Shown in pieces: positions 6,466 to 15,326 of a stretch of 51,963 nucleotides of DNA. A model generated the notes under the pieces. It saw nothing but the letters and a program-made list of their open reading frames with translations. It was not told the origin of the DNA and searched no databases. A program made the position numbers and the translations under genes. Every line of letters begins with the position of its first letter. Position 1 is the first letter of the stretch. This stretch comes from an uncultured Ruminococcus sp. (GTDB taxonomy: Bacteria; Bacillota; Clostridia; Oscillospirales; Acutalibacteraceae): positions 1-51,963 of the forward strand of contig CADANT010000017.1 of assembly GCA_902789345.1 (NCBI GenBank), read 5' to 3'.

Positions 6466-7723
6466 GTTTAAAACATTTAGTAAAAAGCAGTTGCAGGTGC
6501 TCACATGGTGGGCAAACCCTGTTATATCTGCTAAATATAATGCAATAATAGCAAACGGCTCAATACGGTCTGGCAAGACCATGAGTATGAGCTTAAGTTT
6601 TATATTTTGGGCAATGACAAATTTTAATGAGCAAAATTTTGCTCTATGTGGCAAGACTGTAGGCAGCTGTCGCAGAAATGTTATTACTCCGCTACTTAAA
6701 ATGATAAGGAGCAGATACAAAATTAAAGACAAACGCTCGGAGAACATAATAGAGCTGGAACACGGTGGCATAAAAAACAGCTTTTACATTTTTGGCGGAA
6801 AGGATGAAAGCTCACAAGATCTCATACAAGGTATCACGCTGGCAGGTGTGTTGCTTGATGAAGTTGCTCTTATGCCACAAAGTTTTGTCAACCAGGCAAC
6901 AGGTCGTTGCTCGGTTGACGGCAGTAAATTTTGGTTTAACTGCAACCCGGAAAGTCCATATCATTGGTTTTACAAAGAGTGGGTTGATACTAAATCAGAA
7001 CAGGCACAAGATAAAAATGTAATCCGCTTAAATTTTACGATGGATGACAATCCTGCTCTGAGCGAAGAAACAAAGGAGCGCTACAAAAGTATGTATACAG
7101 GCAGTTTTTACCAAAGGTACATACTTGGATTGTGGGTAGCTGCTGAGGGCAGGATATATCAATTTGAAAAGTCGGAATACACAGTACTGACGGAAAAAAG
7201 ATATTACAGTCAATACTATGTATCTATTGACTACGGTACACTTAACCCATTTAGTGCAGGGTTGTGGGGCTTACACAAAGGCGTTTGGTACAGAGTAAGA
7301 GAGTATTATTACAACGGACGACAGCGAGGACGGCAAAAAACAGACGAAGAGTATTACTCGGAGGTTGTTAAGCTTATAGATGGGTTGCATATAACAAGTA
7401 TTATTGTTGACCCATCAGCTGCAAGCTTTATAACCCTTATACGTCGTAAAGGCAGATATACGGTTATCCCTGCAAACAATGATGTACTTGCAGGGATACG
7501 CTTTACAAGCGACTGTATAAAATCGGGCAAAATAAAGATTAATGACTGCTGCAGTAATATCCTTGGGGAGTTTACGGCATATGTTTGGGATACCAAGCAC
7601 GCAGAAAAAACCGGAGAAGATAAGCCGGTAAAAGAACATGACCACGCAATGGACGATATGAGATATTTTTGCTACACAGTTTTAAACAACAGAGGTGGCA
7701 AATTTGTTAATATTAGCATTTAA
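6458..7723 (+). CDS. terL: Terminase large subunit
   Basis: DNA-packaging motor of 421 residues, PBSX/SPP1-type rather than Mu Gp28-type. Visible are Walker A GSIRSGKT (34-41), Walker B VLLDEVALMP (131-140), the coupling motif FNCNPESP (160-167), and nuclease carboxylates in SIDYGT (D258), IIVDPSAA and HDHAMDDMRY near the end. All key motifs are intact. Start at ATG 6458, overlapping the upstream gene. A longer frame from 6443 has no better site. It translocates DNA into the prohead through the portal. Confidence 0.93.
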   Translation: MAKFKTFSKKQLQVLTWWANPVISAKYNAIIANGSIRSGKTMSMSLSFIFWAMTNFNEQNFALCGKTVGSCRRNVITPLLKMIRSRYKIKDKRSENIIELEHGGIKNSFYIFGGKDESSQDLIQGITLAGVLLDEVALMPQSFVNQATGRCSVDGSKFWFNCNPESPYHWFYKEWVDTKSEQAQDKNVIRLNFTMDDNPALSEETKERYKSMYTGSFYQRYILGLWVAAEGRIYQFEKSEYTVLTEKRYYSQYYVSIDYGTLNPFSAGLWGLHKGVWYRVREYYYNGRQRGRQKTDEEYYSEVVKLIDGLHITSIIVDPSAASFITLIRRKGRYTVIPANNDVLAGIRFTSDCIKSGKIKINDCCSNILGEFTAYVWDTKHAEKTGEDKPVKEHDHAMDDMRYFCYTVLNNRGGKFVNISI

Positions 7724-7735
7724 TAAGGAGGTATT

Positions 7736-9151
7736 ATGCTTACAGATTTATCATGGCTTGATATAGGCAAGCCGTTTCCACCGCCATGTGCACTGCATAG
7801 GCTAGAACGCTACAAAGAAAATAAAGAAATCTTTGAAGATAATTACGAGTCAGTATACAGAGAACAGTGGAAACGCATTGAGCGTGTTATCGGTAATATT
7901 AACGATGTTGTAGGTTATGCTGTCATTGCAAATTACCAAAAACTAATGTCGATAAAAACCGCTGACTTAGCAATTGGGGAAATGCCAAATATTACAGTAA
8001 GTGACGATGCAAAGCAAAAGGTTATTGATGATTTAATTATAGATACAGATTTGCAAAACTGTTTGTATATGTCGGCATTAGATTTAAGCAGGTATGGGGA
8101 CAGCATACTTATGGCTACTGCAGACGGCAAGGTTGATGTAGTGTCTCCTGCACTGTGGTATCCGGTTGTTGACCAGTTTAATGTTCGCAGATTTTTGTAT
8201 CATGTATTTGCATTTATATACTTAATAGACACAAATAAAAAAACATACGGATTAAAAGTACAGATACATAAGCCGTCAGAACCGTCAGAGTGCGAAGAAA
8301 GGCTCTACGAATTACAGGGCTTACCCGGCAGCTTTAAGATTAAAAAAGATTTGACAAAGCACAAGGCAATGAAAATACAAACCAATCTTGATACCTGCCC
8401 CGTGTTTCGTGTAAGCAATATGCTTACAAGTGACCGGCTGTTTGGCATTGACGATTACCGCAGCGTAGACAGCTTAGTGTCAGAGCTTATGGTACGCATA
8501 TCACAGGTCAGCAAGGTGTTGGATAAATTTAGTCATCCTGCACTCACCGGACCATCGACAGCGTTGAGTTGGAATGAGGTAACACAACAATACGAATTAA
8601 AATTTAGCTCATATTTTACAAGGGACACGACTGACTCTCCGGAGGTAAAAGCAGTTGTTTGGGATGCATCTCTTGACGCTAATTTTAAACAAATAGAGCT
8701 GATAATTAATCAGCTCTATGCAATATCGGAAATGGGCAGCGTGCTGCTTGGTGATATTAGCAACACGGCAGGTCAGGTAGCGTCCGGTACAGCTTTGAGG
8801 AGACTGATGATGTCGCCCCTGGCAAAGGCTAAACGATTAGTTAACAGATACACAAATCCACTAAAACATATATTGTGTGTGTTGGCAAAAAGCAGAGATG
8901 TAGAAATCATACCGAGTGACATAACGATTACCTGGAATGACGGCTTGCCGGATGATCCGACGGAGGAGGCTGAAATTGCTAACCTGAGGACAGGAGGAAA
9001 AGCTACACTTAGTCAATACACTGCAATACAGCGACTTGACAAGATGTCTAGTGGCGATGTGGATGCAGAGCTGTCTATGATACGAGCGGATGAGTTAGAA
9101 AATACAGCCGGCAGTGTACCTCCACTAGAGCAAGAGGATGTGTATGAGTAA
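7736..9151 (+). CDS. Portal protein, SPP1 Gp6-like
   Basis: A 471-residue portal that forms the dodecameric DNA channel at the capsid vertex. Family features include the N-terminal helical crown-to-wing region (NYQKLMSIKTADLAIGE), the segment RVSNMLTSDRLFGIDDYRSVDSLVSEL, and the conserved GDISNTAGQVASGTALRRLM. A GGAGG site precedes ATG 7736. The acidic C-terminus ends one base into the next gene (TAATG). The placement TerL-portal-minor head is the SPP1 order. Confidence 0.9.
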   Translation: MLTDLSWLDIGKPFPPPCALHRLERYKENKEIFEDNYESVYREQWKRIERVIGNINDVVGYAVIANYQKLMSIKTADLAIGEMPNITVSDDAKQKVIDDLIIDTDLQNCLYMSALDLSRYGDSILMATADGKVDVVSPALWYPVVDQFNVRRFLYHVFAFIYLIDTNKKTYGLKVQIHKPSEPSECEERLYELQGLPGSFKIKKDLTKHKAMKIQTNLDTCPVFRVSNMLTSDRLFGIDDYRSVDSLVSELMVRISQVSKVLDKFSHPALTGPSTALSWNEVTQQYELKFSSYFTRDTTDSPEVKAVVWDASLDANFKQIELIINQLYAISEMGSVLLGDISNTAGQVASGTALRRLMMSPLAKAKRLVNRYTNPLKHILCVLAKSRDVEIIPSDITITWNDGLPDDPTEEAEIANLRTGGKATLSQYTAIQRLDKMSSGDVDAELSMIRADELENTAGSVPPLEQEDVYE

Positions 9152-10653
9152 TGACATATGAGCAAGCACTGGCACAGCTGTATACAAAAGCGGAGATTAA
9201 ATTAATAAAGACGATTAAGCGCAAAGCAAAGTATGGAAACGCAACGGCTTATGAACGGTCATTATTAAATCAGGTGCAAAAGCAAATTAAGCAGCTGCGA
9301 AAATCATCAGATGTAATTGTGCAAAAGTTGGTTAAATCAAACTACAAAGCCGGACTTGATAAACTAATGCGAGACATTGCATTAGATCCTGCTGCCCCAC
9401 GCAGCTACAGCCTTATGAGTGGTTTAAACACAAACCAGATTAATATAATCGTCGATAATATAACATCACAGCTCAACAAAGCTGTTGCAACGGTCGGCAG
9501 ACGCACACAGGATTACATAAGACAAGCAGCTCTGCAAGCTACCGCAAAAAAGCTAACAACAGGACAAACTGTTAGGCAAATGCAGCAAGACTTGCAAAAC
9601 AAGCTTGTTGACAGCAAAATAACATCAGTTGCATATGCCAACGGTACAGAACACAACATTAAAGATTACGCTGCTATGGTAGCCCGTACTACTACAGCAG
9701 AGACTCAAAACACTGCACAGGTTGTGCAAGGCAATGCTTGGGGATATGATTTAGTGCGTATGACAAGCCATTACCCTACCTGCAATGTATGTGCAATGTA
9801 TCAAGGCAGAGTGTATGCGTTAACAAAAGAGGCTGCCAATGGCAAGTACAAGGGCAAAAATGGCAAGCCCCTTAGGTTTGCATATCTTTATGATACTGCC
9901 TTAGTTGATGGGTACAACACCATACACCCTAATTGTCGCCACCGTTTTGCTATATTTCCTGCTAATGCATATACCAAAGATGAGCTTGTGGAGTTTAGCA
10001 GACAGAGCATGCAGCCTTTCGTCGATTTACGCTCCGATACAGAGCGTAAGGCATATGCCCGGGAGCAGGCTGTTAAGAGAAAAAAAGGTGCAAGTCGAAG
10101 ACAATACGAGGAAATTAAGCAATATTTGCCTGAACAAGTGCCGAAGACATTCGCTGCGTGGCAAATAATGAAGCATACTAAATCACAGCGTTATATTGAT
10201 TTAGTATCTGACTATAGAAGCATTAAAAAATTTATTGCAAATGGTGACGGAAGTAGTATAATAAACGCAGGGGCAATTAGCGGTGCACTCAATCCATATA
10301 GCAAAGCAGCAGAAGAACATGCTGTTAAATATTACGAATCAGTGCGGCATATGACAACTGATACTGCAAAAATAGCCAAAGCAACATCTATAAGCGAAGA
10401 TAAGATTAACAAAATTAAAAATCATATTTTCATCCAAGAGCATGATTTACTAGATGGACACAAAAGATTTGCCCCGTCTTATGATATGGCACAGTCTTGG
10501 CAAAGACTCATAAGCGGTGATATTAAAGAACAAGATATTGTGCTTTTGAAGCATGAGTATGCCGAATTGAGATACATGGAAAAGGGATTGTCGCAAAATG
10601 ATGCACATATAAAAGCATCAAAAAGATATAACTTTGCTAGATACTGTAAATAA
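9151..10653 (+). CDS. MuF/SPP1 Gp7-type minor head protein with probable C-terminal toxin
   Basis: A 500-residue minor capsid protein carried in the head. Residues about 1-300 hold the phage minor head domain, with paired metal-ligand motifs PTCNVCAMYQGRVY and HPNCRHRFAIF. Residues about 330-500 are an extra domain (AKIAKATSISEDKINKI, then HIFIQEHDLLDGHKRF, then LLKHEYAEL and AHIKASKRYNFA) unlike ordinary Gp7. Its conserved His, Asp and Glu residues suggest an enzymatic domain. MuF proteins with C-terminal polymorphic toxins are known in temperate Firmicutes phages. The short gene that follows is a plausible immunity protein. The toxin assignment is inference. Confidence 0.82.
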   Translation: MTYEQALAQLYTKAEIKLIKTIKRKAKYGNATAYERSLLNQVQKQIKQLRKSSDVIVQKLVKSNYKAGLDKLMRDIALDPAAPRSYSLMSGLNTNQINIIVDNITSQLNKAVATVGRRTQDYIRQAALQATAKKLTTGQTVRQMQQDLQNKLVDSKITSVAYANGTEHNIKDYAAMVARTTTAETQNTAQVVQGNAWGYDLVRMTSHYPTCNVCAMYQGRVYALTKEAANGKYKGKNGKPLRFAYLYDTALVDGYNTIHPNCRHRFAIFPANAYTKDELVEFSRQSMQPFVDLRSDTERKAYAREQAVKRKKGASRRQYEEIKQYLPEQVPKTFAAWQIMKHTKSQRYIDLVSDYRSIKKFIANGDGSSIINAGAISGALNPYSKAAEEHAVKYYESVRHMTTDTAKIAKATSISEDKINKIKNHIFIQEHDLLDGHKRFAPSYDMAQSWQRLISGDIKEQDIVLLKHEYAELRYMEKGLSQNDAHIKASKRYNFARYCK

Positions 10654-10670
10654 ATAGAGGGAGTAATTAA

Positions 10671-10913
10671 ATGGTTAAGATATTTGACATAACACAAAAA
10701 GGAGATATAATTTCTTGCAGTTATACACCAGAAACAAGTGATTTAAAAGGTTATGTTGAAGTTGACATGAAAACTCACGAAGTAAAAAGCGTAAAGTATT
10801 CGGAATATGAATACGGTAAGAAAATGTATGTTGCACATGTTCGCTCAAAAATATTAGAATTGCTTAGTACAAAACAATCACTTCCGAAAGAAGTTATAGC
10901 AGTTTGGTACTGA
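10671..10913 (+). CDS. Small protein, candidate immunity to the MuF toxin domain
   Basis: An 80-residue acidic-to-neutral protein, probably beta-rich at the start (VKIFDITQKGDIISCSYTP), then VEVDMKTHEVKSVKYSEYE and a C-terminal helix. There are no transmembrane segments or enzyme motifs. It begins 17 bases after the minor head gene, with GAGGGAG as ribosome site, and is closed by its own terminator. This two-gene arrangement is what toxin-immunity pairs look like. The role is inferred only from position and size. Confidence 0.55.
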   Translation: MVKIFDITQKGDIISCSYTPETSDLKGYVEVDMKTHEVKSVKYSEYEYGKKMYVAHVRSKILELLSTKQSLPKEVIAVWY

Positions 10914-10914
10914 T

Positions 10915-10944
10915 TACCGCCTACAAAGCATGGGCGGTATTTTT
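10915..10944 (+). terminator. Intrinsic terminator after the immunity candidate
   Basis: TACCGCC (10915-10921) pairs with GGCGGTA (10933-10939), followed by five T's. It lies inside the late region between the minor head and scaffold genes. Confidence 0.75.
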
Positions 10945-10961
10945 ACACAAAAAAGGAAGTA

Positions 10962-10998
10962 CACACAAGGCGGTTATTTTGCCTTGTGTGGCTTTTTT
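10962..10998 (+). terminator. Second tandem intrinsic terminator
   Basis: CACACAAGGC (10962-10971) pairs perfectly with GCCTTGTGTG (10981-10990), followed by GC and six T's. It comes within 20 bases of the previous terminator. Confidence 0.85.
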
Positions 10999-11092
10999 AT
11001 TATCATAGTAAAATTAATCTAACAAGATTATTAAATGCAAATTAAACAAAATTAAACGGTATTTAAACGCACATACCAATGACTATGTTATT

Positions 11093-11115
11093 AAGCTCCC
11101 GGCTGGGGGCTTTTT
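11093..11115 (+). terminator. Third intrinsic terminator before the scaffold gene
   Basis: AAGCTCCC (11093-11100) pairs with GGGGGCTT (11105-11112) with one T-G pair, loop GGCT, followed by a T-run. The scaffold gene starts 37 bases later. Transcription must either restart here or read through. Confidence 0.75.
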
Positions 11116-11151
11116 ATATTGCCTAAAATTAAAAAAAGGAGGAGTTATCAA

Positions 11152-11688
11152 ATGAATAAGAACTATCCAAAACTAAAACCAAACATCCAGCTGTTTGCGG
11201 ACCCGGGCGGAGAAGCTCAAACTGAAAATGAACCAACTGCCGAAGGCAGCACGGAACCTAAGCAGTCTGACACAAAGGATGAACTCGAAAAGCTCAGGTC
11301 TGATAACAAGTTGTACGAAAACACACTGAGAGGTATTTTGGGTGTAGCTGACGGCGAGGAGCTAGGTGACATTAACAAGCGTATTACTGATTTCAACAGT
11401 AATTTGCAGGCAAAGCTCTCAGCTGTAAATGATAAAATGATAGAGGCAGAAATTAAGTCACTACAGGGCTATGACAGTAAGCTGCTTGCGAAAGTCATTG
11501 ACAGAAGCAACATCAAAGTTAATGAGGATGGGACAATCACAGGCTTGCAAGAGGCTGTGGCAACGGCTGCGGAGGAATTTCCGGCGGTTATTATCAAAAA
11601 AGATAAATCAGCACCATATGCCCCATACCACCCGGCAGGAGAGCCAGCAGCCAAAAGGACAATGAACGACATTCTTAGGAGGAGATAA
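11152..11688 (+). CDS. Capsid scaffolding protein
   Basis: A 178-residue scaffold placed directly before the major capsid gene. The N-terminal LKPNIQLFADPGGE motif is the common opening of Firmicutes phage scaffold or capsid-associated proteins. A Glu-rich coiled coil follows (DELEKLRSDNKLYENTLR). The C-terminal tail is basic (KRTMNDILRRR), as expected for docking to capsid subunits. ATG 11152 has AGGAGGAG seven bases upstream; an earlier in-frame start at 11119 overlaps that site and is rejected. Confidence 0.8.
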   Translation: MNKNYPKLKPNIQLFADPGGEAQTENEPTAEGSTEPKQSDTKDELEKLRSDNKLYENTLRGILGVADGEELGDINKRITDFNSNLQAKLSAVNDKMIEAEIKSLQGYDSKLLAKVIDRSNIKVNEDGTITGLQEAVATAAEEFPAVIIKKDKSAPYAPYHPAGEPAAKRTMNDILRRR

Positions 11689-11691
11689 GTT

Positions 11692-12654
11692 ATGGCAAAT
11701 AATATTATTACAAGAAGTGACGCAGAAGCATTAATCCCGGTGGAAGAATCAAATGAAATTATTGCAGGAGTAAGGCATGGCAGTGCTGCTTTAAGCTTGA
11801 TGCGTAAGCTGCTAAATATGACATCAAAGCAGCGCAAGCTTCCTGTGCTGAGTGCTTTGCCCGTCGCCGGCTTCGTCAGCGGAGACAACGGCCTGAAAGC
11901 AGTATCAGCAGCAAAATGGCAAAACAAGTTTGTAACTGCAGAAGAAATCGCGGTTATTATACCAATCCCGGAAGCTGTACTTGATGACAGCTCATACGAC
12001 ATTTTCGCAGAAATTAAGCCAGCGATTATCGAAGCATTTGCAAAAGTTATTGATGCAGCGGTCTTTTTTGGCGAAGACAAGCCAGAAAGCTGGCCGGAGG
12101 GAATCGTTGCAGATGCAATTGCTAAAAACAAAAAGATTGCACTTGGCACAGGCGATGATGTAGCCGATGACATTAACGATGTGATGGCATTTGTGGAGGC
12201 CGATGGTTTTGATGTCACCGGCTTTGCTGGTGACATCGTGATGAAAAGTAAGCTGCGTGGACTAAGAGATAAAAACGGTGGTTTACTCTTCCAGCCGGCA
12301 CTCACAGCAGATACACCTGCAACACTCTATGCACAGCCGGTTAATTACATAAAAAACGGTAGTTGGCAAAAGGATACCGCACTGCTGCTTGCAGGTGATT
12401 TCAGCCAAGCTGTGTACTCTATAAGGCAGGACCTGTCGTATAAAGTGCTTGATCAGGCTGTTATCAGCGACGGCGATGGTAAGATTATCTACAATCTTGC
12501 ACAGCAGGATATGGTAGCGTTGCGATGTGTAATACGCCTTGGCTGGCAGCTGCCTAACCCTGTAACAGCTATTGGCGGAGATAGTCGCTATCCATTTGCA
12601 GTTATCACTCCTGCGGTTGCTGCTCCTAGTGATGATAAGGGAGCTAAGGGATAA
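11692..12654 (+). CDS. Major capsid protein, HK97 fold
   Basis: A 320-residue HK97-type major capsid protein that builds the icosahedral shell. Family features are the N-terminal arm and spine (VEESNEIIAGVRHGSAALSL), the E-loop region (KWQNKFVTAEEIAVIIPIPEAVLDDS), the A-domain block (GDIVMKSKLRGLRDKNGGLLF) and the terminal MVALRCVIRLGWQLPNPVT. No N-terminal prohead protease domain is present, and no separate protease gene is seen nearby. AGGAGG precedes ATG 11692. Confidence 0.92.
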   Translation: MANNIITRSDAEALIPVEESNEIIAGVRHGSAALSLMRKLLNMTSKQRKLPVLSALPVAGFVSGDNGLKAVSAAKWQNKFVTAEEIAVIIPIPEAVLDDSSYDIFAEIKPAIIEAFAKVIDAAVFFGEDKPESWPEGIVADAIAKNKKIALGTGDDVADDINDVMAFVEADGFDVTGFAGDIVMKSKLRGLRDKNGGLLFQPALTADTPATLYAQPVNYIKNGSWQKDTALLLAGDFSQAVYSIRQDLSYKVLDQAVISDGDGKIIYNLAQQDMVALRCVIRLGWQLPNPVTAIGGDSRYPFAVITPAVAAPSDDKGAKG

Positions 12655-12656
12655 CT

Positions 12657-13115
12657 ATGCTTACAGTAGGTATAGACAGCTACATAACAGTAGCAACTGC
12701 AGATGATTTAATAACAGAGTGTCATCACAACACACTGTCAGACAAATGGCTTGGTTTAACAGAGCATGACAAGGAGATACATTTGCGTAATGCTACATAC
12801 CGTATAGATTGTCTCAATTTCAAAGGCTATCGGCACAGCCCTGCCCAGCAACTTGCATTTCCCAGGGGCATGTCGACAGACATACCCCTGAAAGTGCAGC
12901 TTGCAGTTGCTGAGGAGGCACTGGCTGCTATAGATACACAGCTGTTGCAACGATGCACATTACAGCAGCAGGGTGTTACGAGTGTTACTCTTGGCAGTGC
13001 ATCAGAGAGTTATAGTGGCAGTGCCGTTGCAGGCAAACAAAATTGTCCGTTATTGTCACAAGTTGCATACAATTATTTGCGACAATACATTACAGCGTCG
13101 GCGGTGATAGTATGA
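12657..13115 (+). CDS. Head-tail connector (DnaT-like/adaptor)
   Basis: A 152-residue protein directly after the capsid gene, in the place of the head-tail adaptor. The N-terminus (DSYITVATADDLI) and central AFPRG and KVQLAVAEEALAAI segments match the phage 'DnaT-like' head-tail connector family. It is predicted helical, forming the first ring below the portal. It shares an ATGA overlap with the next gene. Confidence 0.75.
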   Translation: MLTVGIDSYITVATADDLITECHHNTLSDKWLGLTEHDKEIHLRNATYRIDCLNFKGYRHSPAQQLAFPRGMSTDIPLKVQLAVAEEALAAIDTQLLQRCTLQQQGVTSVTLGSASESYSGSAVAGKQNCPLLSQVAYNYLRQYITASAVIV

Positions 13116-13414
13116 GCATATTTGCAAATTATTACACTCAAGAGGCAAACTTAAACCGCCGCACAGGTATTAATGAGTATGGAGATGTAACATATGCCAC
13201 AGCTGTAAAAATAATGTGCAGAGTTGAGCATAATTACAAAGAAATACTTGACACAGCAGGCAATAAAATAACAAGCGAGGCTATGTTGTTTACAACTGTA
13301 ATGTGCAAACCGCTTGATATCATTGTTATTGATGGTGTCACATATACGGTGAAAAGCTGTAAACAAATTAATAACCTTGCCGGCACACTTGACCATTACG
13401 AGGTGTATGTCTAA
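13112..13414 (+). CDS. Head-tail joining (stopper) protein
   Basis: A 100-residue protein, mostly beta (AVKIMCRVEHNYKEILDTAGNKITSE split by turns, then DIIVIDGVTYTVKSCKQ), fitting the head-closure/stopper family of SPP1 Gp16 type. The start at ATG 13112 overlaps the preceding TGA. A longer frame from 13043 lies inside the previous gene. The order connector-stopper-Gp10-terminator is standard for siphoviruses. Confidence 0.72.
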   Translation: MSIFANYYTQEANLNRRTGINEYGDVTYATAVKIMCRVEHNYKEILDTAGNKITSEAMLFTTVMCKPLDIIVIDGVTYTVKSCKQINNLAGTLDHYEVYV

Positions 13415-13852
13415 ATGGGTATAAAAATTAATTTTGCAGAAGGCGAGTACCTTAAAGGATTAGATACAATCACAGCAAACATTCAGGACGCAGTTAATAA
13501 AATGGTATCAAAGCAAACAAAAGGGCTTGCAGATGCATTGCTGTATGTTGCTGAGGAGGCACAGCAAAGAGCGCCGGTTGATACCGGTGACTTGAGAGGC
13601 AGTGTAAAAGTTGAGCTTGATGGAGATACATACGCACAGGGAGTTAAAGGTGGTGGAGTTAATATATCAGGAGCGCTGCCAAATGCAGCTACACGAGGCA
13701 GCGTAAGCTTTAATACTATATACGCTGCCCAACAGCACGAGCAAATTAACTACTCCCATCCACACGGTGGGCAAGCGAAATACCTTGAAAGCGTATTAGT
13801 AGAAGAGCAAGACAGAATTTTGAAATTAATTGCTGGAGGGGAAGCAGAATAA
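13415..13852 (+). CDS. HK97 Gp10-like tail-component/neck protein
   Basis: A 145-residue protein with the HK97 gp10 signature: RAPVDTGDLRGSVKVE, then NTIYAAQQHE, and a C-terminal helix after KYLESVL. It takes part in joining and completing the tail top. ATG 13415 abuts the previous stop. It overlaps the next gene by one base. Confidence 0.85.
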   Translation: MGIKINFAEGEYLKGLDTITANIQDAVNKMVSKQTKGLADALLYVAEEAQQRAPVDTGDLRGSVKVELDGDTYAQGVKGGGVNISGALPNAATRGSVSFNTIYAAQQHEQINYSHPHGGQAKYLESVLVEEQDRILKLIAGGEAE

Positions 13853-14223
13853 TGCTTACAGCATTAAAAGAATATCTTACCAAAACCGGCTATGACAATG
13901 TGTACATTGACTATATGCCTGCGGCGGAAATGACCAGAAAAGCTATTAATTGTACGGAGTGGGATAATACTGTCGCAGGCATTAACGATGGTACAGGTAC
14001 ACATTACATACAAATACAAGTAAGAGACGCTGATTACAAAAGTGCTTACACAACATGCAAAAGCATATTTGAGTTACTTGACAGCGGCTCGGAGGAAAAA
14101 TTAATTGACCTTACAGAAGATGTGTTTTGCATAGCTCGTCCAAGGAGGGCGCCATTAATATATGCAAGAGACAATCTAACTACAACGATTTACTGTGAAA
14201 TAGCTCTGTGGGGCAAGATTTAA
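13852..14223 (+). CDS. Tail terminator/minor capsid protein
   Basis: A 123-residue alpha/beta protein. The sequence THYIQIQVRDADYKSAYTTCKSIFELL and RAPLIYARDNLTTTIYCEIALW matches the Firmicutes 'minor capsid protein' group that serves as tail terminator. It lies between the Gp10-like gene and the tail tube gene, the expected place. It starts within the previous stop codon (TAATG). Confidence 0.72.
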   Translation: MLTALKEYLTKTGYDNVYIDYMPAAEMTRKAINCTEWDNTVAGINDGTGTHYIQIQVRDADYKSAYTTCKSIFELLDSGSEEKLIDLTEDVFCIARPRRAPLIYARDNLTTTIYCEIALWGKI

Positions 14224-14260
14224 ACAACAATTAAAATAACATTAAAAGGAGATTAAAACT

Positions 14261-14824
14261 ATGTCAAATAAACTATATTTAAAAGGCTTTAGCAACTTTG
14301 GCTATCATAAAATTAAAGAAGATGACGCAGAAAAATACAGCGTAGACGGAGAGAGAGTTATAGTGCCGTCAGCTCGTACCTGCTCACCAACTGACAATCG
14401 TACAGATTTTAGCATTAACGCAGATGATGGCGTGTGGGATAGCGGCTCTGACTGGGAGTCAACAACGTTAGAAATAGCTGTAGCACAGATGGAACTTACA
14501 ACTCTTGCTGAACTCACTGGCGCAACAGCTAATGAAGACAACTCCATTGATGAGGGTACACTTGACAATGCCCCAGCCATTGCACTATCATTTGCTGCCC
14601 TGCGTGCCGACGGTGGCTACAGATTGTACAGATATTATTCTGCCAAAGCGACAAATATTGCAGTCAGCCATACAACCAAGGGTGAAAGCACAGATGCACA
14701 GGTGTACACAATTACATTTAAGGCAATCCCTCGCAAGTGCGATGGCAGAATTCGCAGCACTCTTGATGTTGCAAAAGGCGATGCTTTAACTTGGCTTAGC
14801 ACAGTAACACCTGTAGGAGCGTAA
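14261..14824 (+). CDS. Major tail (tube) protein
   Basis: A 187-residue major tail protein of the phi13 type. Beta-rich with SVDGERVIVPSARTCSPTD near the start, followed by VWDSGSDWESTTLEIAV and the family ending in a TITFKAIPR strand. It polymerises into the tail tube. An AAAAGGAG site precedes ATG 14261. It is followed directly by the chaperone pair, the standard siphovirus order. Confidence 0.83.
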   Translation: MSNKLYLKGFSNFGYHKIKEDDAEKYSVDGERVIVPSARTCSPTDNRTDFSINADDGVWDSGSDWESTTLEIAVAQMELTTLAELTGATANEDNSIDEGTLDNAPAIALSFAALRADGGYRLYRYYSAKATNIAVSHTTKGESTDAQVYTITFKAIPRKCDGRIRSTLDVAKGDALTWLSTVTPVGA

Positions 14825-14828
14825 GCAT

Positions 14829-15326
14829 ATGAGTATATTTAATAAGCTCGCTCACAAAAAAGACAGTAGTCTTGATGTGTCTTCCCCACGCAGCTATATG
14901 CTGCATGGGGTTAAGATACACAAGCTTACTGTCGCAAAATATGTTGAGTTTTTAAAAATTGCAGATGATCTACCAAGCATTATTTTTAACAATGCATTTC
15001 CAGATGCGGAAAACTTTGCACAGCTGATAGATGAGATAAGCAAGCTTGACAAAAAAGCAATACTTGAGCTTGTAGGCAGACTACTTACTACAGTACCGTC
15101 GGAATTTTGTAGGTTACTTGCAAATCTGCTTGAGTTTGACGAAGCAAGGCTGCTTGATGTTAACTGTGCAGATGCCCTTAGCCTAAATCAGCTCGTAGAG
15201 ATTATTACAGCATTTATAAAGGCAAATGATTACAGCAATTTTTTCGTTTGCGTGCAGAAGCTAATGAAGGACTACCAAAATCTGACAACAAATACGACGG
15301 CATCTGGTGGCTCCAACGCTGGTTAG
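14829..15326 (+). CDS. Tail assembly chaperone, short form (G-like)
   Basis: A 165-residue helical protein that, with its frameshifted long form, coats the tape measure protein during tail assembly. The C-terminal part (LTTVPSEFCRLLANLLEFDEARLL) fits the family. The frame contains a perfect T TTT TTC heptamer at 15239-15245. A -1 slip there enters the frame that runs to 15475, giving a product of about 215 residues. AGGAG lies nine bases before ATG 14829. Confidence 0.82.
   Translation: MSIFNKLAHKKDSSLDVSSPRSYMLHGVKIHKLTVAKYVEFLKIADDLPSIIFNNAFPDAENFAQLIDEISKLDKKAILELVGRLLTTVPSEFCRLLANLLEFDEARLLDVNCADALSLNQLVEIITAFIKANDYSNFFVCVQKLMKDYQNLTTNTTASGGSNAG
15239..15245 (+). other. -1 ribosomal frameshift site (T TTT TTC)
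   Basis: In the chaperone frame the codons are AAT TTT TTC, that is X XXY YYZ with X=Y=T. Re-pairing one base back is perfect in both sites. The -1 frame is open from here to 15475 and encodes the second half of a typical GT-type tail chaperone. Confidence 0.85.

Noticed and set aside
11469..12305. 278-codon open frame on the minus strand inside scaffold and capsid genes
   Set aside because: Ser/Ala-rich antisense translation of two well-supported genes; no ribosome site.
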